Source of the DNA: Dysgonomonas sp. UBA7710
Lineage (GTDB): Bacteria; Bacteroidota; Bacteroidia; Bacteroidales; Dysgonomonadaceae
Assembly: GCF_002482385.1 (NCBI RefSeq)
Contig: NZ_DLFW01000040.1
Location: 1-64,000, forward strand
Length of the DNA stretch: 64,000 nt
Reading direction: 5' to 3'
The notes under the pieces are model-generated. The model had not been told where the DNA came from. It was given only the letters and a program-made list of their open reading frames with translations, and made no database searches. Below are positions 26,895 to 35,556 of the stretch, piece after piece (the first letter of the stretch is position 1; every line of letters starts with the position of its first letter). The translations under genes were made by a program, and so were the position numbers.

Positions 26895-27453
26895 TAATAT
26901 ATCGATACTGGATATTGTACACGACACCACCGTAGATGGCCCCGGATTCCGGACTGCCATCTATGCCGCCGGGTGCACACACCTTTGCAAAGGATGCCAC
27001 AATCCACATTCGTGGAATATTGAGAACGGTAAAACATATTCCATCGATAATTTATTGGAGGAAATTAAAGAATCGGAGTTTGCGAATGTAACCTTTACTG
27101 GCGGCGACCCCTTTATGCAGGTAGAAGGGTTTACAGAACTAGCCCGAAGAATCAAATCCGAAACGGATAAAAATATCTGGTGCTACACAGGCTATATTTA
27201 TGAACAAATCATAAGGTCAGAAAGGCTATCCCGGATACTTCCCTATATAGATGTACTTGTAGACGGGCGATATGTTGAATCATTAAAAGATGAATCCCTT
27301 ATCTTCAGAGGTAGCAGCAATCAGCGGTTAATCAATGTCGGAAAATCATTAAAAAGTGCGGCGGTCGTCATCTGGAATAATAACCATTGCATGGAATTAT
27401 CACATCTACACATACAAAATAAATTTTCTACTGCCAGTCATATAGCAATTTAA
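26887..27453 (+). CDS. nrdG: Anaerobic ribonucleotide reductase activating protein
   Basis: Radical SAM activase that places the glycyl radical on NrdD. The start at 26887 overlaps the nrdD stop by eight bases and gives 188 residues beginning MNSNISILDIVHDTT. An open frame extends 27 bases further upstream but lies wholly inside nrdD. The iron-sulfur ligands are C30, C34 and C37 (CTHLCKGCHNP), and the SAM-binding FTGGDPF follows. The C-terminus is somewhat longer than in short NrdG forms. It is cotranscribed with nrdD. Confidence 0.95.
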   Translation: MNSNISILDIVHDTTVDGPGFRTAIYAAGCTHLCKGCHNPHSWNIENGKTYSIDNLLEEIKESEFANVTFTGGDPFMQVEGFTELARRIKSETDKNIWCYTGYIYEQIIRSERLSRILPYIDVLVDGRYVESLKDESLIFRGSSNQRLINVGKSLKSAAVVIWNNNHCMELSHLHIQNKFSTASHIAI

Positions 27454-27464
27454 GATAAAATATC

Positions 27465-27472
27465 TACCTTTG
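27465..27472 (+). promoter_or_regulatory. Bacteroidetes -7 box of the pfl riboswitch transcript
   Basis: TACCTTTG, an exact TAnnTTTG match within ATCTACCTTTGT, lies 12 bases after the nrdG stop and just upstream of the aptamer. The same 12-base stretch precedes the nrdDG riboswitch. There is no clear -33 TTTG. Confidence 0.6.
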
Positions 27473-27477
27473 TCATG

Positions 27478-27751
27478 GTTTTGGTGTCATCCTTTATGTT
27501 CTTAAAGGATGGTGAAAAGGGAACCGGGTGAGAATCCCGGGCAGACCCGCTGCTGTAAGCTCTTTTCAGTGAACGGTTAATACTAATCACTGATATTTTT
27601 TGAACAAAACTTATAGCCACTGTTTTGATAAGCTATTAGCCATTAGCTGATAGCTGTTAGTAAAAAAGCTAAAGGCCAATGGCTAATAGCTATAAGCTGA
27701 CTAAAGATGGGAAGGCAATTCAAAAATGGAGTAAGCCAGAAGACCTGCCAG
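27478..27751 (+). ncRNA. Cobalamin riboswitch upstream of pflB-pflA-focA
   Basis: Blocks in order: a first stem ATCCTTT/AAAGGAT (27489-27510), GGTGAAAAGGGAACCGGG, GAGAATCCCGG, GACCCGCTGCTGTAAG, GCCACTG, GGGAAGGC and AAGCCAGAAGACCTGCC. All match the cobalamin aptamer. The arm after GCCACTG is enlarged by a palindrome (AGCTATTAGCCATT 27631-27644 with its complement 27678-27691), making the aptamer about 270 bases. AGCTTTCGGG (near 27769) follows, as in the nrdDG riboswitch, and 219 bases separate aptamer and start codon. Confidence 0.93.
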
Positions 27752-27969
27752 AATTGATCAATTAAAAAGCTTTCGGGAAATAAGGCTTGAGAACCATAAA
27801 AAGATTCTCTCACTACAAGGTGAGGATTCATTATTATTTTTTCTGTTTCCTTAAGTTCCGAGAGCCATGTTTATTCTTTTTTAGAAGAAATTGGGCATGC
27901 TTTTTGTGATATATCTATATGTCCGGTTTTTAATTATTGAAACGCCAAGTTGAATTTAAATAATAACAA

Positions 27970-30201
27970 ATGGAAGCATATAAAGATTTTAAAGGGACCA
28001 AGTGGAAAGAAAAAATCGATGTAAATGATTTTATCTTAAAAAATTATACAGAATATACAGGAGATGAATCTTTCCTGGAAGGTGCAACAGATGCCACTAC
28101 AAAGCTATGGAATAAGCTAAGCGAGATGTTTAAGGTTGAAAAGGAAAAAGGTGTTTATGACGCTGAAACCAGAATTCCTTCTCAGATCGATGCTTATGGC
28201 GCAGGGTATATAGACAAGGATCTGGAAAAAATAGTAGGTGTACAGACAGACAAACCTCTCAAGAGAGCTATCTTCCCTAACGGCGGGCTTCGCATGGTAC
28301 AGCAAAGCCTTGAAGAATACGGCTACAAACTTGATCCGGTTACAACAGAAATATTTTCAAAATATCGTAAAACTCATAACGAAGGTGTATTTTCGGCATA
28401 TACCGACAGTATCCGTCGCGCCAGAAGCAACGGCTTATTAACGGGCCTGCCCGATGCATACGGACGTGGTCGTATTATCGGTGACTATCGCCGTATTGCA
28501 CTCTATGGCGTAAACCGGCTGATTGCCGAGCGTGAAAAACGTTACAAGGAATGCGATCCTATCGTTATGACAGATGATCTGATCCGTCTTCGGGAAGAAC
28601 TGAATTCACAGATACAGGCACTGAAAGCCCTGAAACGCATGGCTGCTGATTATGGATTCGACATTTCAAATCCCGCGACCAATGCTCAGGAAGCTATCCA
28701 GTGGACATATTTCGGTTATCTGGGAGCTATTAAAGACCAGAATGGTGCAGCAATGAGCCTGGGACGTGTAACCACCTTCCTCGATATTTACATCGAACGG
28801 GACTTAAAAGAGGGGATCATCACAGAGAAAGAAGCTCAGGAGATGATCGACCATTTTGTAATGAAACTCCGTATTGTTCGCTTCCTCCGTACAAACGAAT
28901 ATAATGAACTATTCTCCGGAGACCCTGTCTGGGTTACCGAGTCGATCGGCGGAATGACCAATAACGGGCGTACGATGGTAACCAAAAACAGCTACCGTAT
29001 GCTACACACCCTCTATAATTTAGGCCCGGCACCTGAACCGAATCTTACAATCCTGTGGAGCGACCGCTTACCTGAAGCATGGAAAAAATACTGCGCGAAG
29101 GTATCTATCGACACATCTTCTCTCCAATACGAAAATGACGATCTTATGCGTCCGCAACTGGGAGATGATTATGGTATTGCATGCTGTGTATCGCCAATGC
29201 GAATCGGACACCAGATGCAATTTTTCGGAGCCCGTGCCAATTTACCGAAAGCATTGCTTTATACTATCAATGGGGGTAAAGATGAGAAAACAAAGGCTCA
29301 GGTATTGCCTAAACACTGGGTAGAAAAGATTTCGGGCGATTATCTCGAATTTGACGAAGTATGGGAAAAGTTTGACCGTACCCTCGACTGGGTTGCTGAG
29401 ACTTATGTGAAAGCACTGAATATTATTCATTATATGCACGATAAATACTCATATGAGGCTCTAGAAATGGCTTTACATGATGTAGATATCGTACGCACAC
29501 AAGCCTTTGGCGTATCCGGCCTTTCCATCATCGCGGACTCGTTTGCCGCCATAAAATACGGAAGAGTGCGTATTGTAAGGGATGCTGACGGAGATGCGGT
29601 AGACTATATACAGGAAAAAGATTATGTTCCTTTCGGAAACAATGACGATAATACAGATCAGTTTGCCATAGATATAGTGGAGACGTTCATGCAAAAAATC
29701 CGTAAGCGCAAAATGTATAAAGATGCTATTCCGACTCAATCGGTATTGACTATCACATCTAATGTCGTTTATGGTAAGAAAACGGGAAATACTCCAGACG
29801 GACGCCGCGACGGAACTCCTTTTGCACCGGGTGCTAATCCGATGCACGGACGCGATACCAGAGGGGCCGTAGCATCATTGTCATCGGTAGCTAAACTTCC
29901 GTTCGAACATGCAAACGACGGTATATCTTATACATTTGCCATCACTCCCAGTACACTGGGTAAGAACCGTGAGGAAGAGGCTCAGAACCTTGCAGGACTG
30001 ATGGATGGATATTTCTTGCAAACAGGCCATCACCTGAATGTAAATGTGTTCGACCGTCAACTACTGGTTGATGCGATGGAGCACCCCGAGAAATACCCTC
30101 AACTCACAATCCGTGTATCCGGTTATGCTGTGAACTTCATCAAGCTGACAAAAGAGCAGCAGCTGGATGTTATAAACAGAACAATTACAACTACGTTCTA
30201 A
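27970..30201 (+). CDS. pflB: Formate C-acetyltransferase (pyruvate formate-lyase)
   Basis: Converts pyruvate and CoA to acetyl-CoA and formate in anaerobic metabolism, cytoplasmic. 743 residues. The adjacent catalytic cysteines are in GIACCVSPMRIG, and the glycyl radical residue is Gly718 in RVSGYAVNFIKLTKEQQLDV. These match true PFL rather than a diol dehydratase or choline lyase relative. It leads an operon with its activase and a formate channel, behind a cobalamin riboswitch. Control of pyruvate formate-lyase by a B12 riboswitch is not something I know as a standard arrangement. Confidence 0.97.
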   Translation: MEAYKDFKGTKWKEKIDVNDFILKNYTEYTGDESFLEGATDATTKLWNKLSEMFKVEKEKGVYDAETRIPSQIDAYGAGYIDKDLEKIVGVQTDKPLKRAIFPNGGLRMVQQSLEEYGYKLDPVTTEIFSKYRKTHNEGVFSAYTDSIRRARSNGLLTGLPDAYGRGRIIGDYRRIALYGVNRLIAEREKRYKECDPIVMTDDLIRLREELNSQIQALKALKRMAADYGFDISNPATNAQEAIQWTYFGYLGAIKDQNGAAMSLGRVTTFLDIYIERDLKEGIITEKEAQEMIDHFVMKLRIVRFLRTNEYNELFSGDPVWVTESIGGMTNNGRTMVTKNSYRMLHTLYNLGPAPEPNLTILWSDRLPEAWKKYCAKVSIDTSSLQYENDDLMRPQLGDDYGIACCVSPMRIGHQMQFFGARANLPKALLYTINGGKDEKTKAQVLPKHWVEKISGDYLEFDEVWEKFDRTLDWVAETYVKALNIIHYMHDKYSYEALEMALHDVDIVRTQAFGVSGLSIIADSFAAIKYGRVRIVRDADGDAVDYIQEKDYVPFGNNDDNTDQFAIDIVETFMQKIRKRKMYKDAIPTQSVLTITSNVVYGKKTGNTPDGRRDGTPFAPGANPMHGRDTRGAVASLSSVAKLPFEHANDGISYTFAITPSTLGKNREEEAQNLAGLMDGYFLQTGHHLNVNVFDRQLLVDAMEHPEKYPQLTIRVSGYAVNFIKLTKEQQLDVINRTITTTF

Positions 30202-30258
30202 TCTCACATAAGCTAATAAATCAGGCAGTTAGGAATTTTCTGCCTGATTTTCTTCAAT

Positions 30259-30975
30259 ATGAAAGGTCGTATTCACTCGTTTGAAACATTCGGCACCAAG
30301 GACGGGCCAGGTATCCGCTTTGTATTCTTTATGCAAGGCTGCCCATTGCGCTGTCTCTACTGCCACAACCCTGATACATGGAGGCCAAATGAGGCCAAAT
30401 ATGAACTGACACCTCAACAGGCTTTAGATGAAGTAATAAAAGTAAAAGCATTTGTAAAGGGAGGTGTCACTGTTTCCGGTGGGGAGCCGATGTTGCAACC
30501 GGAATTTGTATTGGAGTTATTCAAACTATGTAAAACCGCAGGGATACATACCGCCATAGATACTTCAGGCTTTCTGTTTAATGACAAGACAGAGGAAGTT
30601 TTGTCCTATACCGATCTTGTGTTATTAGATATCAAGCATATAAATCCCGATAAATACAAAGAGCTAACTGCCAGACCTCTTGAGCCTACCCTCAACTTTA
30701 TAGAGTACCTCGCCGAAATAAATAAACCGGTCTGGTTAAGGTATGTCCTCGTCCCTCATTTCACAGATAATGAGGAAGATTTGCATGAGTGGGCCCGGTA
30801 CGTAAGTCAGTTCAAAAATGTGGAACGCGTTGATATCCTGCCTTTTCATCAGATGGGAATACATAAATGGGAGCAGATCGGACAAGAATACAAGTTGAAG
30901 GATATAAACCCTCCATCAAATCAGGAATTGAAGAAAGCGGAAACGATTTTCAAAAGCTATGGACTCAATGTATAA
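30259..30975 (+). CDS. pflA: Pyruvate formate-lyase activating enzyme
   Basis: Radical SAM activase that generates the glycyl radical on PflB. 238 residues. Iron-sulfur ligands are C28, C32 and C35 (GCPLRCLYCHNP), and the SAM-binding segment is VTVSGGEPMLQPEF. The length and the DGPGIRFVFFMQGC start match PflA rather than the longer activases with an extra ferredoxin domain. It is 57 bases after pflB and 28 before focA. Confidence 0.96.
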   Translation: MKGRIHSFETFGTKDGPGIRFVFFMQGCPLRCLYCHNPDTWRPNEAKYELTPQQALDEVIKVKAFVKGGVTVSGGEPMLQPEFVLELFKLCKTAGIHTAIDTSGFLFNDKTEEVLSYTDLVLLDIKHINPDKYKELTARPLEPTLNFIEYLAEINKPVWLRYVLVPHFTDNEEDLHEWARYVSQFKNVERVDILPFHQMGIHKWEQIGQEYKLKDINPPSNQELKKAETIFKSYGLNV

Positions 30976-31003
30976 TCTCTATTCTTAATTTAAGAGACAA
31001 ATA

Positions 31004-31792
31004 ATGAAAAACTACAACACTCCGAAAGAGATCACAGAGGAGTTTGCCAATTCAGGTATTTATAAAAGCGATTTACCATTATCCAAATTCAGTCTGATAG
31101 CCATACTCGGAGGAGTATTTATTGCCTTCGGCGGATTGCTCTCGGTTATGGTTGCAGGGGGAATGCCCGGAGTAGGTGCAGATAATCCCGGACTGATTAA
31201 ATTTATTGCCGGGGCGCTTTTCCCTGTCGGGCTTATTATAGTATCCGTCACCGGGGCAGATTTATTTACCAGTGACTGTACAGCGTTTACACTTCCCCTA
31301 TTGGAGAAGAGACTAAAGACTTTTACTCTCATTAAGCTCCTTATCCTCTCTTACCTATTCAACTTTGTAGGTTCTCAGGTAGTCGCTTATCTGCTCTCGT
31401 CAGGAGTCGGACTATTTGATAAAGACCCCTGGCAACATTACCTGCATCACTATGCAGAAGTAAAGGTAAACCAAGACTTTATGACCGTCTTTATCAAAGG
31501 AATCGGAGCCAACTGGCTGGTTTGTCTGGGAATGTGGATGGGATATGCAGCAAAAGATATTATAGGGAAATGTATAGGTATATGGATTCCTGTCATGCTC
31601 TTTGTTACTTTAGGTTATGAACACTCCATAGCCAATATGTTCTTCATTCCCGCAGCTATCTATTCGGGTGCGGATATCCTTTGGAGTGATTTTATTCTTC
31701 ATAATTTAATTCCTGCCACACTGGGCAACCTTATCGGAGGGGCTGTATTAGTCGGATGTGTTTATTGGTACCTGTACTCAAGAAAAAAATGA
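31004..31792 (+). CDS. focA: Formate/nitrite-family channel (formate transporter)
   Basis: Inner-membrane FNT-family protein, 262 residues, with about six membrane segments. Conserved features are the FTSDC after the third segment and LGYEHSIANMFFIPAAIY, where the His matches the gating histidine of FocA. In an operon with pflB and pflA it should export or re-import formate. Nitrite transport is possible within the family, but the context argues for formate. Confidence 0.94.
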   Translation: MKNYNTPKEITEEFANSGIYKSDLPLSKFSLIAILGGVFIAFGGLLSVMVAGGMPGVGADNPGLIKFIAGALFPVGLIIVSVTGADLFTSDCTAFTLPLLEKRLKTFTLIKLLILSYLFNFVGSQVVAYLLSSGVGLFDKDPWQHYLHHYAEVKVNQDFMTVFIKGIGANWLVCLGMWMGYAAKDIIGKCIGIWIPVMLFVTLGYEHSIANMFFIPAAIYSGADILWSDFILHNLIPATLGNLIGGAVLVGCVYWYLYSRKK

Positions 31793-31810
31793 TCTTTAAT
31801 ATATTAAGAT

Positions 31811-31844
31811 AGCAGGCCTTTACTTTATAAAGTAAAGGCCTGCT
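31811..31844. terminator. 34-bp perfect palindrome, bidirectional terminator
   Basis: The sequence AGCAGGCCTTTACTTTA and its exact complement form a continuous palindrome with no unpaired loop bases required. It lies between the convergent focA and helicase genes, with T-rich or A-rich sequence on both sides (TTGTTATTCT to the right), so it can serve both. Confidence 0.9.
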
Positions 31845-31868
31845 TGTTATTCTCATGATTAGTACTAA

Positions 31869-33209
31869 TCAGTCAATTTTCTTTATAACATTCCTCGCCA
31901 ACTCTATCTTATATCTCTTACCTTTCATTTTTTCATCCTTAATATTAGACAAAAGTGTTTTCACAGCCGGAAAACGGACAGCTACAAAAGAGATAAAGTC
32001 TTTCACTTCTATCAGCCCCAGATCGGCTTTATCCAGCTTTCCCTTCTGCAAAAAGAAGCCGACAATATCACTTTTATTCAACTTGTTTTTCTTTCCCCCA
32101 CTCACATAGATTGTTTTGTAGTCGGGCTTCTTCGGTAAAGGGTTTCCTGCTTTTAACTCTAATATATCCGTATTTTCAGGGATGTAATCCGGAGTTTTAT
32201 CTTCTTTATACAATACAATATATGCTGTCCCGGAAGCATGCATACGAGCTGTACGGCCATTGCGATGAACAAATTCACTTTCTTTGGAAGGAAGATGGTA
32301 ATGAATTACATGTTTCATCTCCGGAATATCCAGTCCTCTGGCGGCTAAATCAGTTGTAACCAGATAATTCAGACTACCATTTCTAAATTGAATAAGAATT
32401 TTTTCCCTGTCGTCCTGATCCATCCCTCCGTGATAATATCCGGTCTGTACTCCTTTCTTATTTAATAAATCACTGATGCGTTCCGCTACTTCCCGGTGGT
32501 TACAGAAGATAAGCGCCGGCTCGGAACCGAGGGAACATATAAGCTGAAGCAATGACTCTATCTTGTCCTTTTCCGGAGACAGGACAAGTTTAATAGAAAG
32601 AGTATCGTTCTTTTCTTCTTGTGTATAATCAAGAATCGCAGGTGATTCCATCTTTACAAAATCAGGAATCTCTACATCGGATGTTGCAGAAAGTAAAACC
32701 CTCTTCTGCAAGTTTGGGAATTGGCTGATAATCGTATTCATATCATCCTGGAAGCCCAGTTGCAAGGATTTATCAAACTCATCCAATACTAATATTTTTG
32801 CTGAACCGGTACTAAAGGAATTTCGCGCCAAATGGTCTTTCAGCCTGCCCGGTGTTCCTATAAGTATAGCCGGAGGATTACTCAAATTATTAAGTTCCGT
32901 CTCAATGGAATGTCCTCCATAACAAACATTCACTTTAAATCTTGTTCCCATTTTCTTCCAGACCTGCTCTATCTGGAGGGCCAATTCACGGGAAGGGACA
33001 ATAACGAGGCATTGCACGCTTTTTACATCTTCCTTTAATAACCGGAGAACAGGCATTAAATAAGCAAGTGTTTTTCCTGAACCTGTAGGAGACAGCAGGA
33101 TCGTATTTTGTTTATTAATGATCGTATCCCGGGCAGCAATCTGCATTTGATTCAGAGCTTCAATTCCCAGATTAGATAATATGCTGTTTGTTTGATCTTT
33201 TGTTTTCAT
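31869..33209 (-). CDS. DEAD-box RNA helicase
   Basis: ATP-dependent RNA helicase, 446 residues from the start at 33209 (MKTKDQTNSILSNLG). Motifs in order: Q-motif region ALNQMQIAA, Walker A SPTGSGKT, VPSRELALQ, GTPGRL, motif II VLDEFD (DEFD in place of DEAD), SAT, then the second lobe with FCNHREVAE and HRNGRTAR. The last 75 residues (IYVSGGKKNKLNKSDIVGFFLQKG) resemble the DbpA RNA-binding domain, suggesting ribosome assembly. An open frame extends 28 codons upstream of 33209, but that part is hydrophobic and overlaps the promoter box. Confidence 0.93.
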   Translation of the reverse strand: MKTKDQTNSILSNLGIEALNQMQIAARDTIINKQNTILLSPTGSGKTLAYLMPVLRLLKEDVKSVQCLVIVPSRELALQIEQVWKKMGTRFKVNVCYGGHSIETELNNLSNPPAILIGTPGRLKDHLARNSFSTGSAKILVLDEFDKSLQLGFQDDMNTIISQFPNLQKRVLLSATSDVEIPDFVKMESPAILDYTQEEKNDTLSIKLVLSPEKDKIESLLQLICSLGSEPALIFCNHREVAERISDLLNKKGVQTGYYHGGMDQDDREKILIQFRNGSLNYLVTTDLAARGLDIPEMKHVIHYHLPSKESEFVHRNGRTARMHASGTAYIVLYKEDKTPDYIPENTDILELKAGNPLPKKPDYKTIYVSGGKKNKLNKSDIVGFFLQKGKLDKADLGLIEVKDFISFVAVRFPAVKTLLSNIKDEKMKGKRYKIELARNVIKKID

Positions 33210-33213
33210 TATG

Positions 33214-33221
33214 CAAAGGTA
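33214..33221 (-). promoter_or_regulatory. -7 promoter box abutting the helicase start codon
   Basis: TACCTTTG on the minus strand is an exact TAnnTTTG match and ends only four bases before the ATG at 33209. If used, the transcript would be leaderless or nearly so. It also argues against the upstream in-frame start. Confidence 0.55.
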
Positions 33222-33350
33222 AGGTATTAACCAATCAATAGAAACTAATAGCATATTTTTCAATACTAAGGATATAGACAAATAAATAACCAACCCACCT
33301 TGTACATTGAATATACAGAATGGGCCAGGCTATTTCATTAATATACCTTT

Positions 33351-35384
33351 CTATTTTCCTTTCAGAAGAAACTCTTCAGCTCTTCCGGGACTCATCAATT
33401 CCCATAATGAAGCGACAACCCATCCGGGAGCAAAAATATCATTATAAAAGCCTTTGCCGTTTTTACCATAATCCCAATTCGTATGCTGCACTACTTCGGG
33501 ATAATAGCCGGTTTTGGCAATACCGCACATATGCCCTTCATATGGAAGCAGCTGTCCCATAGAAGAACGTATAACTTTTATAAAATTTCCGAAACGAGGT
33601 TCCTCAAACTCGATTGAAAGCCAGTCTAACACCGAACCGAACTCAAAAATGAATACATCAATATGATTGTTCTCTACAGATACATTTCCCCATCCGCGGG
33701 TTTTTAACCCGATATCTCCCAGCATTTGACCTTTGGCAAAGGGAACATCCCACATGTAGTACCACGACAGGGTGAAATATGCAGCCTTCCTGCACAGACC
33801 GGCATAATATTGTCTTTCCTCACCTTTCGAGATAAGCGCTAAATAATAGGTTGCAGAGGCGGTATACAAAGATGCTTCTTTATCTTCACAATTGGCATCG
33901 AGAGTAGATGAAAAATAATCTGCCTTATCTATCAATTCTGTTTTCAGATATTCGGCTGTCTTCTTTGCACTTTTCAGATATTTAACATCACCAAAGTATT
34001 TATATGCCATTACCAGAGGCAGAGTAGCGGATGGAGTGCTACTCCCGCTTTTATCGACAACGCTAAAATCGTCCTTAAATTTACGGGGAAAACTTCCATC
34101 TTCATTTTGTAAACGAAGTATCCTGTCTAAAATGGTTTTTATGCGGGCTTCCCATTCCGGATGTTTTCGCCCTTTTTCCTTCTCGTATTGCAGATAGTGA
34201 AACATAGCATATATGCCCTCGGACTGCCTGCGTATGCTGAACACATCCGTTTCTTTTCCAGCATCCTGATCGACATATTCCCTGAAAAAGCCATTTTTGG
34301 TAAAACCATATTCTAAATAACTCAAAAATACTGAATTACTGTTATTCACCAGATCTGATCTCCCATTCAGTTCTCCATATTCATAAGCATTGAACGCATT
34401 GAGTAATACCCGTCCGATAAATCCGACCTCTGCAATTCCGTTCTTTTTACAAGTGGCAACCATAAGATGTGCTCCGGAAGAGAATTTCAATTCTTTATCG
34501 CTAACAAAACTGTCGGCAAAATACGAAACTATCGTTTGTTTCATCTTTTCGGGAGTAAAAGAATATCGAGCATCAAGCGGCTTTGGCTGATAGGTATCGT
34601 AGCTATATTCCCACACCTGCTTCACAAAATCTGAATAATCGGCAGCTTGCCCCATAAACACTTCCCATTCCAAATTGATCGTTTCTCCCTTCTTTATTTC
34701 CTGAAAAGCTTCTATAGCCGGAGCTAATGTCAGTTTCCGGATATAGCTTTTAGGCGTTTCCTGAAAAGGATAACCGAATGAAAGATTTGCATTGCCTTTT
34801 ATTTCCTCAAATCCGGTATAGCCCAGAGAGGTTCTCCCCGAGACAATGACCTCACCTTCTTTGTGAGTAGTCAGGGCATCATATTCCGGAAGGTCGATAC
34901 GGGTTACAGTCATATACATCCCGCTTTTCTCATTATAGATACCCGTGAGCGGAGTACTCAGGCGGTCTTCCCTCACCGTCCAGCCGGACGATGTGTGAAA
35001 CGAAGGAGCTTCCTTCGGAGACAGTAAATTGCGGCGATACCAGAACCCGGGCATCAGAAACTGGCAATTGGAATGTATATATCCTGTGGATATATTCTGT
35101 GAATACTTAAAGTATGTATCTTCATCGGCTGTGACAGATACTTTGATCCGGATTTTATTATCCGTTTCATTTATTTGTCCCGATATATGTATAGGTAACG
35201 ATTTGCCGGGTTCCATACTATACCTTCCGTTACCGGCTTCATTCTTTCTTAACTCATAGCTGACTGCAGGATTACCCGGAACTTTTACGGACAAGCTTGC
35301 GTTTAATCTGAAGGGATGCGTCGTGGCATAACTTGCACATACAGTCAATAGACTGATACAAAAAGTAAATAATTTTGTTAACAT
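33351..35384 (-). CDS. Secreted alpha-helical-barrel protein, probable glycoside-active enzyme
   Basis: 677 residues from the start at 35384 (MLTKLFTFCISLLTVCASYA, a signal peptide). The N-terminal third (about 20-260) is beta-rich. The C-terminal two thirds look like an (alpha/alpha) barrel with paired helices (for example RQSEGIYAMFHYLQYEK, LQNEDGSFPRKF, ASLYTASATYYLALISKGEE). LQNEDGSFPRKF resembles the repeat of six-hairpin glycosidases and some lyases. I cannot assign a GH or PL family. It lies downstream of the HTCS regulator at the edge of the mannan locus, so an accessory role there is inferred. An upstream in-frame Met at 35423 would break the signal peptide. Confidence 0.7.
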   Translation of the reverse strand: MLTKLFTFCISLLTVCASYATTHPFRLNASLSVKVPGNPAVSYELRKNEAGNGRYSMEPGKSLPIHISGQINETDNKIRIKVSVTADEDTYFKYSQNISTGYIHSNCQFLMPGFWYRRNLLSPKEAPSFHTSSGWTVREDRLSTPLTGIYNEKSGMYMTVTRIDLPEYDALTTHKEGEVIVSGRTSLGYTGFEEIKGNANLSFGYPFQETPKSYIRKLTLAPAIEAFQEIKKGETINLEWEVFMGQAADYSDFVKQVWEYSYDTYQPKPLDARYSFTPEKMKQTIVSYFADSFVSDKELKFSSGAHLMVATCKKNGIAEVGFIGRVLLNAFNAYEYGELNGRSDLVNNSNSVFLSYLEYGFTKNGFFREYVDQDAGKETDVFSIRRQSEGIYAMFHYLQYEKEKGRKHPEWEARIKTILDRILRLQNEDGSFPRKFKDDFSVVDKSGSSTPSATLPLVMAYKYFGDVKYLKSAKKTAEYLKTELIDKADYFSSTLDANCEDKEASLYTASATYYLALISKGEERQYYAGLCRKAAYFTLSWYYMWDVPFAKGQMLGDIGLKTRGWGNVSVENNHIDVFIFEFGSVLDWLSIEFEEPRFGNFIKVIRSSMGQLLPYEGHMCGIAKTGYYPEVVQHTNWDYGKNGKGFYNDIFAPGWVVASLWELMSPGRAEEFLLKGK

Positions 35385-35391
35385 ATATCGA

Positions 35392-35556
35392 TTATGAAGT
35401 TTGATTCCCCCGATGTCTTTCAAAGGAACTATTAATATTTCTTTTCTTTAAAGACAGAAATCCGGGCAGATCGTGATGAGGATATGTCTCACGTGCATTA
35501 TAACCCGTATATACAGCCCATAGACTCTTGCGAAAAGTAAATAATTTTGTTGACAT
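35392..35556 (-). pseudogene. Degenerate duplicate of the 5' end of the downstream enzyme gene
   Basis: Read on the minus strand from 35556, the peptide starts MSTKLFTFRKSLWAVYTGYN, close to MLTKLFTFCISLLTVCASYA of the intact gene at 35384. At DNA level 35513-35594 aligns with 35341-35416, sharing AAAAGTAAATAATTTTGTT and TTATGAAGTT. It has lost a proper hydrophobic core and ends after 54 codons, so it looks like the remnant of a tandem duplication. Confidence 0.6.

Noticed and set aside
31869..33209. DEFD in place of DEAD as evidence of an inactive helicase
   Set aside because: Catalytic Asp-Glu and final Asp are kept; only the Ala position differs, which is tolerated in related helicases.
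33210..33293. 28-codon upstream extension of the helicase
   Set aside because: It is hydrophobic, lacks family likeness and overlaps an exact -7 promoter box; the internal Met at 33209 matches the usual helicase start.
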